Source of the DNA: Clostridia bacterium
GTDB taxonomy: Bacteria > Bacillota > Clostridia > Christensenellales > Borkfalkiaceae
Length of the DNA: 62,302 nucleotides
Direction: 5' to 3'
Assembly (NCBI GenBank): GCA_017522945.1
Contig: JAFWXT010000023.1
Location: forward strand, 1-62,302
Shown: positions 15,739 through 22,689 of the stretch, in pieces
How the letters are laid out: each line of letters opens with the position of its first letter
Position numbering within the stretch: position 1 is the first letter of the stretch
The notes under the pieces: model-generated
The model's database searches: none
What the model was told of the DNA's origin: nothing
What the model saw: only the letters and a program-made list of their open reading frames with translations
Position numbers and translations under genes: made by a program

Positions 15739-16296
15739 ATGAAAAAACTATTTGCTGAATTTAAAAAATTCATTTCTAAAGGCAACGTTTTGGATATGGC
15801 TGTCGGTGTTATCATAGGTTCTGCTTTCTCTTCAATCGTTAACAGCTTAGTTAAAGACGTTATTACCCCAGTTATTTCGCTTATTACCGGCGGAACTGAT
15901 TTAACCGACCTTAAAATTGTTTTAAAACCCGAAGTTTTAGATGAATTAGGCGAAGTAGTTGTAACCCCTGCGTTAACGTTAAATTATGGCGCGTTTATTC
16001 AAGCAATTATTAACTTTTTATTAATTGCAATTACCGTATTTTTATTTGTTAAAGTGGTTGCTAAAATTCAAAAAACTCTTGATTTTAACGCAACAACTAA
16101 AGAAAATATTCAAAAGAAACTTGATAATGACGAAGCTTTAAACGCTATTGAACAAAAGTGGATGCAAAGAATGGAAAAACGTGATCCTGCAAATCTTCCT
16201 AAAAAGACGGTTGCACCCCCACCACCAGCCCCAGCTGAACCAAGCTCTACCGACAAACTTTTAATGCAAATTCTAGACGAACTTAAAAAAGACTAA
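15739..16296 (+). CDS. mscL: Large-conductance mechanosensitive channel
   Basis: A 185-residue protein. The N-terminal helix and TM1 (FKKFISKGNVLDMAVGVIIG) are diagnostic of MscL, and TM2 (IIN through FLFVKVV) lies around residues 93-112. It opens under membrane tension to release solutes during hypo-osmotic shock. It is longer than the usual 130-150 residues, with an extended periplasmic-side loop and a C-terminal tail carrying a proline run before the final helix. AAGGAG lies just before the ATG. Confidence 0.96.
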   Translation: MKKLFAEFKKFISKGNVLDMAVGVIIGSAFSSIVNSLVKDVITPVISLITGGTDLTDLKIVLKPEVLDELGEVVVTPALTLNYGAFIQAIINFLLIAITVFLFVKVVAKIQKTLDFNATTKENIQKKLDNDEALNAIEQKWMQRMEKRDPANLPKKTVAPPPPAPAEPSSTDKLLMQILDELKKD

Positions 16297-16322
16297 TAAA
16301 AAGTTTAACTATTAAACAATTT

Positions 16323-16351
16323 TTGGCAGTTCGCACCTTTTATGGTATAAT
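16323..16351 (+). promoter_or_regulatory. Promoter of a short intergenic transcript
   Basis: TTGGCA (16323-16328), 17 bp, TATAAT (16346-16351). No gene starts before the terminator at 16420-16456, which is about 100 bp downstream. Confidence 0.65.
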
Positions 16352-16357
16352 AAAAAC

Positions 16358-16456
16358 TTTCATATATAACAGTTCAAAAATCTTACAATATTGAAGATCC
16401 TGGATGCTTTGATAATATGAAAGTGCTGATAATCGACTTATATCGGCACTTTTTTG
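16358..16456 (+). ncRNA. Candidate small RNA of about 100 nt
   Basis: The segment is bounded by a good promoter and an intrinsic terminator and has no reading frame. ACTTTCATAT at its 5' end (16356-16365) is perfectly complementary to ATATGAAAGT (16415-16424). The latter overlaps the first arm of the terminator stem (16420-16426), so the two pairings exclude each other. This could be a compact RNA or an attenuator. The next gene has its own promoter at 16561. Confidence 0.45.
16420..16456 (+). terminator. Terminator of the small transcript or mscL (13-nt-core family)
   Basis: An 11-bp stem (AAAGTGCTGAT with ATCGGCACTTT, one G-U) is followed by T6. The exact core TAATCGACTTATA lies at 16430-16442. 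Confidence 0.88.
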
Positions 16457-16560
16457 ATAAAAAGAAAATAGAATTGTTAATTGCACAGTAACGCGTTTTT
16501 ATTTATTTGTAAGCGATTTAATTTTTTAAGGCGTGATAAAAAAAATTTTTAACGTAGATA

Positions 16561-16589
16561 TTGACATGTGTGCATTTAGGTGGTATAAT
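16561..16589 (+). promoter_or_regulatory. Promoter of the 16629 lipoprotein gene
   Basis: TTGACA (16561-16566), 17 bp, TATAAT (16584-16589), a perfect consensus about 40 bp before the gene. Confidence 0.88.
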
Positions 16590-16628
16590 ATAATCCCATA
16601 TAAAAATATAAAAAGTAGGAGGTTTAAC

Positions 16629-17345
16629 ATGAAAAAACTATTTGCAATTTTATTATCAATTGTAACAATTTGCTCACTTGTTGCGTGTGACCTTAGTGGT
16701 CTTTTCAATGGCGAGCCTATTGAACACGATGCCTCTAAGGTAAAGGGCAACGTAGAAGCACTTGCTGAAAACGATGGCATAATGCTAGAGCTTGCCGTTT
16801 CTTTTGAAGGCACAGGGGAAGTAGACGAGGCTACTGCAGAAAAGATTGTTTATGCGCAAAAAGGCGGTCTTTTCTATATCAGTAATGAGGGCGAGGAAGT
16901 TTTAATCGATACCAGAGATGCCGAAAAGGCTTACATTTACACAAAGGTTGAAGGCGAAGGCTGGATAAGGGAAACGCTTATTTACAGCGAAACCGGCTAT
17001 TCACTTGAAGACGTTAAAGAACGTTGCGATCAGTATTCTAATACCTTGTTTGGTTACCTTACAATGTATTCAAAACATGCTAGCATTCCAATGGAAAAAA
17101 CCTCAGCCGTAGTTGCAGGTAGAGAGTGCGACAAATATTCCTTCTCGCTTGGCGTTATGGATTACGGCATTGATTATTCTCTTAGCATAGATCAACAAAC
17201 AGGTATTTGCCTTGAGTGGAAGTTTAGCGGTCAAGCAGGAGAGGCTGGCTCTGCAAACGTTGCTTTTATATGCACAGCATTCCAAACTCCTTACGAGATT
17301 GAAATCCCTACTGATTATACCGACCGTATTCCTGAAATTGATTGA
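16629..17345 (+). CDS. Secreted lipoprotein of unknown function
   Basis: A 238-residue protein with lipobox Cys20 (LVAC). The ATG at 16629 is chosen over an upstream in-frame start at 16533 because GTAGGAGG lies 8 nt before it, and the signal peptide begins there. The mature part has strands like KAYIYTKVEGEGWIRET and a late Cys pair, and looks like a LolA/LppX-type beta shell. That resemblance is weak. It is monocistronic, with its own promoter and a terminator at 17402-17455. Confidence 0.85.
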   Translation: MKKLFAILLSIVTICSLVACDLSGLFNGEPIEHDASKVKGNVEALAENDGIMLELAVSFEGTGEVDEATAEKIVYAQKGGLFYISNEGEEVLIDTRDAEKAYIYTKVEGEGWIRETLIYSETGYSLEDVKERCDQYSNTLFGYLTMYSKHASIPMEKTSAVVAGRECDKYSFSLGVMDYGIDYSLSIDQQTGICLEWKFSGQAGEAGSANVAFICTAFQTPYEIEIPTDYTDRIPEID

Positions 17346-17401
17346 GATAAGTAGCCTGAAGTAACCGAATAATACTATTTGAACAAATTAATAAGAATAT
17401 G

Positions 17402-17455
17402 AAAAAGTTGATAAAAATTGATTGAAAGATGATTAATTTTATCAACTTTTTATTT
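17402..17455 (+). terminator. Terminator of the 16629 gene (repeat hairpin 1, copy 1)
   Basis: A perfect 15-bp stem AAAAAGTTGATAAAA/TTTTATCAACTTTTT. The hairpin and its flanks recur at 50294-50349 behind the Argonaute-like gene. Confidence 0.9.
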
Positions 17456-17470
17456 TGTTATTATATTTCT

Positions 17471-17506
17471 AAAAGTGCTGATAATCGAACTATATCGACA
17501 CTTTTT
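17471..17506 (+). terminator. Second hairpin (13-nt-core family)
   Basis: AAAAGTG...GAT pairs with ATC...ACTTTT, with a two-base internal mismatch, and a T6 tract follows. The core variant TAATCGAACTATA lies at 17482-17494. It may back up the preceding terminator. Confidence 0.7.
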
Positions 17507-17699
17507 TAAAATAACCACTCCTTATTGAAAATTATAAATGATTGTATGTGGAAAAATTCATTTTAAAAAAAAGGAAAAAGGAACTCCTTTTTTGTATAAT
17601 TAAGTGATAGCGGTTTTAAATTATAAGATTTAGTCATTTTTAAATTTAAGGCCGTTGTTTTGTGAGAGATGTGAATAATTAATAAGGAGAAACAAGAAA

Positions 17700-18317
17700 A
17701 TGGATGGTATGACAATAAGAAAATTGTTGAAAAAATATGAAATTGAAAGTAATAATGATTTTATTATTTCACATTACTTAATGAAAATAGATGATGATTT
17801 AACAGAAGGTTTTTTTCATCAAATTTTAGTTGCTGTCGGGGATACTTTTAGTAATAGGAAAGCTTTTTCTATAATGAAAGCACCATTTCTCTGCTTAAAA
17901 GATTATATTTTACAAGTCAAAACCGAAGAAGATAAATTAATTTTGAAGTTGATTTTTATTTTAAAATTAATATTTATTGCTTCATCTTATACAAGAAATA
18001 GACGAAACGGTTTTGTTGATTTCGCCAATATATGTTATTCAGATATAAAAGAAGTTTTTTGTGATATTTTAGATTATCTAGCTAGTCAAATAGAAATAAG
18101 ATATGAAGAAATAGATGATGAACATTTTGAAGAATTTGTTTATGGGGAGGATTTTCCTTGTAAGGTTTTTTTGTGTTTAAATGAAGTTTTATCCTCGGAT
18201 GAAAATTTAGCATTGCTTCAATATGGGTTGGGTATGGAAGAAAGCATGGAAGATTTGTGGTTTGCCTTAGTCAATAATGAATATTATTCTTTCAATAATG
18301 TTGATTCAAAAAAATAA
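17700..18317 (+). CDS. Unknown A/T-rich accessory protein, possible -1 frameshift extension to 18457
   Basis: A 205-residue, mainly helical acidic protein that I do not recognise. AAGGAG lies 9 nt before the ATG. The stop follows the heptamer A-AAA-AAA directly (18308-18314). Slipping -1 there opens a further 47 codons ending at 18457, rich in Asp/Glu (DFDDVSDEDDYDNIDIDE). The gene is more A/T-rich than the surrounding host genes. It is followed by a long hairpin and a fragment of another gene. It may be an accessory or mobile-element gene. The longer product could be a real frameshift form or reflect a one-base indel. Confidence 0.65.
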   Translation: MDGMTIRKLLKKYEIESNNDFIISHYLMKIDDDLTEGFFHQILVAVGDTFSNRKAFSIMKAPFLCLKDYILQVKTEEDKLILKLIFILKLIFIASSYTRNRRNGFVDFANICYSDIKEVFCDILDYLASQIEIRYEEIDDEHFEEFVYGEDFPCKVFLCLNEVLSSDENLALLQYGLGMEESMEDLWFALVNNEYYSFNNVDSKK

Positions 18318-18463
18318 AGGGTAAAAATGAACAATATGAAAACGTTGAGATTGATAATGATTTTGATGATGTTTCGGATGAAGATGATTATGATAATATT
18401 GATATAGATGAGATATTTGGTCATCTTGATGACAATGAAAAAATTAAATTCTCTTAAAACCAC

Positions 18464-18518
18464 AAAAAAATATACACATCATAGGTAAAACCGAAAAATG
18501 ATGTGTATATTTTTTTTT
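18464..18518 (+). terminator. Long perfect hairpin (repeat hairpin 2, copy 1)
   Basis: An 18-bp perfect stem (AAAAAATATACACATCAT with its complement) and a T-run. It follows the frameshifted reading frame by 7 bp. A decayed copy lies at 50385-50446. Confidence 0.88.
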
Positions 18519-18598
18519 ATGGGGATTTTGGAAAAATAAGAATTTTACACGGATAAATCACAAATCATATCAAAATAAAATATGCGTTTACATAAATA

Positions 18599-18635
18599 AA
18601 AAAGTCTTGCTAATCGTGTTATAGCAAGACTTTTT
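18599..18635 (-). terminator. Orphan copy of the GGGtGRT terminator
   Basis: A perfect 14-bp stem with core variant TAATCGTGTTATA (18611-18623), identical to the hairpin at 50527-50563. Here it follows only a gene fragment. Confidence 0.85.
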
Positions 18636-18661
18636 GTGTTTTTAGTTAAGTTTTAATTGAA

Positions 18662-18755
18662 TTACTTGCTAGCTTCTTCGATAGCGACTGAAACGGCAAC
18701 TGAAGCACCAACCATTGGGTTGTTACCCATACCGATTAAACCCATCATCTCAACG
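18662..18755 (-). pseudogene. 3' fragment of the GGGtGRT gene
   Basis: It matches the last 31 codons and stop of the intact gene at 50590-50683 with 2 differences in 94 bp, both in third codon positions. The match ends abruptly after CATCTCAACG at 18755, and unrelated sequence follows. It has no start or promoter. Confidence 0.95.
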
Positions 18756-18910
18756 CAAGAGTGGAGCGGGGCTTTTTTTTGAATTTTTTATGCAGTTAAA
18801 ATTGCAGATAAAATAAGGCTTTTTAAACGTAAAATTGTAAAAATTTCTTGTCTTGAACACATCGTTTTTTTAAATTGTTAATCACATTATAACGCGTTTG
18901 AATTTTTTTG

Positions 18911-19048
18911 TAAGCCATTTTCAAGCCCTTTTTGGAAAAACTTTAAAATTTTTTTTAATTTACAGTTTTTTAGGTGCGATTAAATAAGTTTTTTATTGTT
19001 GTTTTTTTATTCGAAATACTCAATAATCGACCTATAGGGCTACTTTTA
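18911..19048. repeat. Dispersed 138-bp repeat, copy 1
   Basis: It aligns over its whole length with 44592-44730: TAAGCCATTTT, AATTTACAGTTTTTT, TTATTCGAAA and CTCAATAATCGACCTATA occur in the same order. No gene is visible from 18756 to 19289 apart from this repeat and its decayed core hairpin (19024-19036). Confidence 0.85.
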
Positions 19049-19289
19049 TATAAAAAAAATAAATTTTAAACATAAATAATGCCTATACTTATAAAGGGCT
19101 GATGTTTTTTTATAAAGCAACGGTAAAAACAAGCAAAATAAAAATATTTGGCTTAATTGTGTTATTAAAGTGCGGTTGAAATATTAATATGTTTTTATGG
19201 GTATAGAGTTAAAAGAATTGACTGTTCAAAATTGGCGTGGCTTTTAAATTGAAGTTTTTAGCGCAAAACAACTGCTATTTAAACAGTGA

Positions 19290-20204
19290 TTAAGATTCAT
19301 TTAATTTGTGTTGAGAATGCTCGTTGGTTGTGCTTGTTTTTGAATATGCTTTCTTATATTCGGTTGGGGTTAGCCCAAATGCATTTTTAAAATTGTGATT
19401 AAAGGTGCTTAAACTGTCGTAACCTAATTCTAAAGAAATTTCAAGCATTGATAAATTAGTCGTTCGTAGTAAACGCTTTGCTGCGGTCATTTTTATTTGC
19501 GTAAGATATTTAATGATTGAAACGTTCATGTATTGTTTAAAAACTCTGGTTAAAGCTGAATGAGAATATGGCGTGCTTGCGGCAAGTTCTTCAAGGCTTT
19601 TATTAAAATTTGTGGGGGAGCGCAGTTCATGTAAAAACTTCTTTAACCAATCGGGATAGGTAGGCTCGTAGTTTAGGGTGTATTCTAAATAGTTTAAAAG
19701 CAAAGAGTTGCATAATAAAACTGCGTTTTTTTCATATTTTGTTTTTTCAAGGTTTTGAACAATAAGCAATTTTTCGGTAAGTTGCTCGATAAAGTTATCG
19801 CTTAAAAAGAAATAACACGCGCTAGTGGTGATGGCTAAATCTTCATACGATTGATAGTACGAAAGTAACTTTTCAAACAAATCCTTATCCATAGCGAAGG
19901 TAAGGTGTTGAAAGTCGGTTGAAGGGTGTACGGGATCGAGCCTATGCTTATCGCTTGGGCGAAGTAGGCATGCGTCGCCACGGCTCATAATAGTTGTGGT
20001 ATCATTGAGCACGTGCTTAGTCTTTCCGCTTAAAATAACCAAAAATTCGTAGTGGGTATGAGTATGGTCAACGGGATAATATGCATTTACCCAGTTAAAC
20101 ATAGCAGATATATTTTTAAAAGGCGCAGCTATTTGATAGCTTGCAACCGGCTTCATTGTTCGTTTTGATGGTGATGCAAATTGTGGCTTTGGAATTTGTT
20201 TCAT
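19290..20204 (-). CDS. AraC-family regulator of the glycan locus
   Basis: A 304-residue protein with an N-terminal cupin sensor (about 25-120, with HTHTHYEFLVILSGKTKH and RPSDKH) and two C-terminal helix-turn-helices (about 200-290, SLELGYDSLSTFNHNFKNAFGLTPTEYKK). This is the usual arrangement of sugar-responsive AraC activators. It is divergent from the glycan operon, with 243 bp between. The ATG lies only 9 nt after the -10 box and lacks a ribosome site, which suggests a leaderless mRNA. It probably activates the weak promoter at 20340-20368. Confidence 0.9.
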   Translation of the reverse strand: MKQIPKPQFASPSKRTMKPVASYQIAAPFKNISAMFNWVNAYYPVDHTHTHYEFLVILSGKTKHVLNDTTTIMSRGDACLLRPSDKHRLDPVHPSTDFQHLTFAMDKDLFEKLLSYYQSYEDLAITTSACYFFLSDNFIEQLTEKLLIVQNLEKTKYEKNAVLLCNSLLLNYLEYTLNYEPTYPDWLKKFLHELRSPTNFNKSLEELAASTPYSHSALTRVFKQYMNVSIIKYLTQIKMTAAKRLLRTTNLSMLEISLELGYDSLSTFNHNFKNAFGLTPTEYKKAYSKTSTTNEHSQHKLNES

Positions 20205-20213
20205 AATAATTTA

Positions 20214-20242
20214 ATTATAACGGCTATAAATTGCCTTGTCAA
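20214..20242 (-). promoter_or_regulatory. Promoter of the AraC gene
   Basis: On the minus strand TTGACA (20237-20242), 17 bp, TATAAT (20214-20219). The start codon begins 10 nt after the -10 box. Confidence 0.85.
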
Positions 20243-20339
20243 GCAAAAAAGAACAAAACTTTTATTGCATTTATAAGAGTTTTGCAAAAAAATAACAAAT
20301 TTTAAAGAAAATTTCGCAAGACATATTTATTTCACTATG

Positions 20340-20368
20340 TTAAACTATACCTGTGACTAAGCTATAAT
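20340..20368 (+). promoter_or_regulatory. Activator-dependent-looking promoter of the glycan operon
   Basis: A good -10 TATAAT (20363-20368) is paired at 17 bp with a poor -35 TTAAAC (20340-20345). A poor -35 is expected for a promoter turned on by an AraC protein. TTGCA occurs twice upstream (20265 and 20282), but I cannot assert an operator. Confidence 0.55.
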
Positions 20369-20447
20369 TAGGGTTTCTATGATTACTAGGAAATAGCGTT
20401 ATGAATTATAAACAAAATTTTTACAACACAAATGGGGGTTGAGATTT

Positions 20448-21359
20448 ATGAAAAATAAATATCCTATTACCGCAACTTTTATTGATGAAATCACTTATGA
20501 TATTCCATCTTCAAACTGGACGGATGACCAATGGATTGCTGATCTTGATAATATGAAAGAAGTTGGTATTGACACCGTTGTTTTAATGCGCGGTGCATTT
20601 TACGATAAATGTTTGTTTCCTTCAAAAGTGTTTCCCACTTTAAAAAAGGAAGATGAAGATTTTGCGGGTTTAATATTCACCGAAGCCACTAAACGTAATA
20701 TGAACGTATTTTTGGGATTATACATTACCGACTTATGTTGGGGCGATGGCGATTTTGAAGTTGAGCTTGAAAAAAATAAGTTGTTCGTTGACGAAGTGTT
20801 AGAGCGTTACGGGCATATTCCATCTTTTAAGGGCTGGTACATACCGCACGAAACGGCAGAAAACAGTTATAATATTGCTGAAACTATGGGTGCACTTGGT
20901 AAACTTTGTAAAGAAAAAGCGCCCGATAAAAAGATTTTAATAAGCCCGTATTTTAAAACGGCGTTAAGTTCTTATTCATCATTTACGCCAGAGCGTCAAG
21001 CAAGAGAATGGGATAATATCTGGAGTCGTTGCGGACAATATATTGACTATTGCGCTTTTCAAGATGGAACAGCTTCTTTAAAAGAATATGGTAATTACCT
21101 TGCTGAAATGAAAAAGGTTTGTGAAAAATATGATATTAAGCTTTGGGCGAACGTGGAAACGTTTGAAAGAGATCCAAGAAAAATGTTTTTCCCCATTTCC
21201 TTTGATATTTTAAGAAAAAAGATTGAAATTGCTGAAGAATACGTTGAAAAATGCTTAACGTTCGAGTTTTCACATTTCTTAAGTCCTCAATCAATTTTTC
21301 CGTCGGCAAGAAATTTGAATACCTTATATCGTAATTATTACGAAAAGAAAAATAAGTAG
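20448..21359 (+). CDS. DUF4434-type TIM-barrel protein, putative glycosidase
   Basis: A 303-residue cytosolic protein resembling DUF4434 glycosidase-like barrels: ITATFIDEITYDIPSSNW at the start, an internal GWYIPHETAE (possible acidic catalytic residue) and LWANVETFE late. The ATG at 20448 is preferred over TTG 20439, because GGGGG ends 9 nt before it. It is the first gene of the glycan operon. The reaction is unproven. Confidence 0.7.
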   Translation: MKNKYPITATFIDEITYDIPSSNWTDDQWIADLDNMKEVGIDTVVLMRGAFYDKCLFPSKVFPTLKKEDEDFAGLIFTEATKRNMNVFLGLYITDLCWGDGDFEVELEKNKLFVDEVLERYGHIPSFKGWYIPHETAENSYNIAETMGALGKLCKEKAPDKKILISPYFKTALSSYSSFTPERQAREWDNIWSRCGQYIDYCAFQDGTASLKEYGNYLAEMKKVCEKYDIKLWANVETFERDPRKMFFPISFDILRKKIEIAEEYVEKCLTFEFSHFLSPQSIFPSARNLNTLYRNYYEKKNK

Positions 21360-21368
21360 TGTGCAAAT

Positions 21369-22589
21369 ATGAAAAAAGAAAGAATTAACGAGTTGAGAGA
21401 TTTTTATTACGACCATTTAATGAATAACGTCATGCCTTATTGGATTAAATCAGATCTTATTGATAAGGATTGCGGCGGTTTTATTACCAGTGTTGATAGG
21501 GAAGGAAAATCTTATAACGATGATAAAAGCGTTTGGTTTCAGGGTAGATGTCTTTGGACTTTTTCAAAACTTTGCAATATTTACGGTGAAAGGGAAGAAT
21601 GGGCAAAGGCTGCAGATTTAGGCGCGGAATTCATAAAAAAATATTGTATAGATGAATCTGATGGCAGAATGTATTTTACCGTTACTAAAGATGGCAAATC
21701 TTTAAGAAAGCGTCGTTATTTCTATTCAGAAAGCTTCCTTGTTGTTGGGTTTGCTGAATATTATTTATTAAGAAAAAAACCAGAGTACCTTGCATTAGCA
21801 GAAAAGTATTTTGATTTAATGTATTCAATATACAAAGATGCAAGCAGCGATCCCTTTAAAATCACACCGAAGGAAAACGCTGAAGTAAGAAATTTACACT
21901 CTAACGCGTATCCAATGGTGTTAGTAAGTTCGGCGCAAACCTTACGCAGAATTAGCGGTAACAAACAAAAATACGACATTATTATAAAAGACGTAATTGC
22001 CGATATGATTAATCTTCACTACAAAGAAGATTTAAAATGCGTTTTAGAAAACGTTAATCTTGACGGAAGTATTTTAAATAATCCCACTGGCAGAACTATA
22101 AATCCGGGGCATACCATTGAAAACTCTTGGTTTTTAATGAACTATGCAAATTTAACGGGTGATAAAGATTTATTGCAAAAGGCGTTAAATATGCTTGATT
22201 GGTCGCTTGATATAGGCTGGGATGAGCAATTTGGCGGTGTTTATTATTTCCGTGACGTGTATAATCGCCCTTGCGAACAGCTTGAACACGATATGAAGCT
22301 TTGGTGGGTTCATAACGAATGTTTAATTGCTACCTTAACCGCTCACTTTTTAACGGGCGATAGCAAGTATGAAAAGTGGTACGATAAATTACACGATTAT
22401 ATTTTCTCTCATTTCCCTGATAAAGAATATGGCGAATGGTATGGATATTTACACAGAGACGGTAGCGTATCACATACTCAAAAGGGGTCGCTTTGGAAAG
22501 GCCCTTACCACCTACCACGTTGCTTAATACTTTGTGAACAAATTTTATCAGCAGTTAGCGAAGATAAAAGTTTAATTGATCTTTTATAA
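21369..22589 (+). CDS. AGE-family sugar epimerase/isomerase
   Basis: A 406-residue (alpha/alpha)6-barrel protein of the N-acylglucosamine 2-epimerase/cellobiose 2-epimerase family. The conserved NPGHTIENSW (about residue 240) and WWVHNE (about 315) segments carry the catalytic histidines, and WFQGRCLWTF lines the pocket. It is nine bp behind the DUF4434 gene and cytosolic. The specific sugar is not predictable; mannose/glucose-type or oligosaccharide 2-epimerisation is known for the family. Confidence 0.85.
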   Translation: MKKERINELRDFYYDHLMNNVMPYWIKSDLIDKDCGGFITSVDREGKSYNDDKSVWFQGRCLWTFSKLCNIYGEREEWAKAADLGAEFIKKYCIDESDGRMYFTVTKDGKSLRKRRYFYSESFLVVGFAEYYLLRKKPEYLALAEKYFDLMYSIYKDASSDPFKITPKENAEVRNLHSNAYPMVLVSSAQTLRRISGNKQKYDIIIKDVIADMINLHYKEDLKCVLENVNLDGSILNNPTGRTINPGHTIENSWFLMNYANLTGDKDLLQKALNMLDWSLDIGWDEQFGGVYYFRDVYNRPCEQLEHDMKLWWVHNECLIATLTAHFLTGDSKYEKWYDKLHDYIFSHFPDKEYGEWYGYLHRDGSVSHTQKGSLWKGPYHLPRCLILCEQILSAVSEDKSLIDLL

Positions 22590-22689
22590 AAGTTCAAATT
22601 AAAAATAAGTTCAAAAGAATTAAGGAAAGATTTTGAAATAGTAAAATTAATGATATGAATTTGAAATTTTAAAGGTGGTAACGAGATAA

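Larger units (their letters stand above)
18464..18755. repeat. Left copy of a direct repeat of about 290 bp
   Basis: It matches 50385-50683 in the same orientation: hairpin 2, the ATGGGGATTTTGG segment, the GGGtGRT terminator and the last 94 bp of the GGGtGRT gene. The right 170 bp are nearly identical; the middle part is diverged. The two copies bracket 32 kb. Confidence 0.9.

Noticed and set aside
16533..16628. Upstream extension of the 16629 lipoprotein
   Set aside because: It would overlap the consensus promoter and place 32 residues before a clear signal peptide; AGGAGG supports 16629.
18327..18407. Start of a separate small gene at ATG 18327
   Set aside because: That frame stops after 26 low-complexity codons. 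The acidic frame that remains open to 18457 has no ATG, which favours a frameshift extension.
18756..19289. Hidden gene or integrase in the gap after the GGGtGRT fragment
   Set aside because: All frames are closed by stops. Only the 138-bp repeat and A/T-rich spacer are seen.
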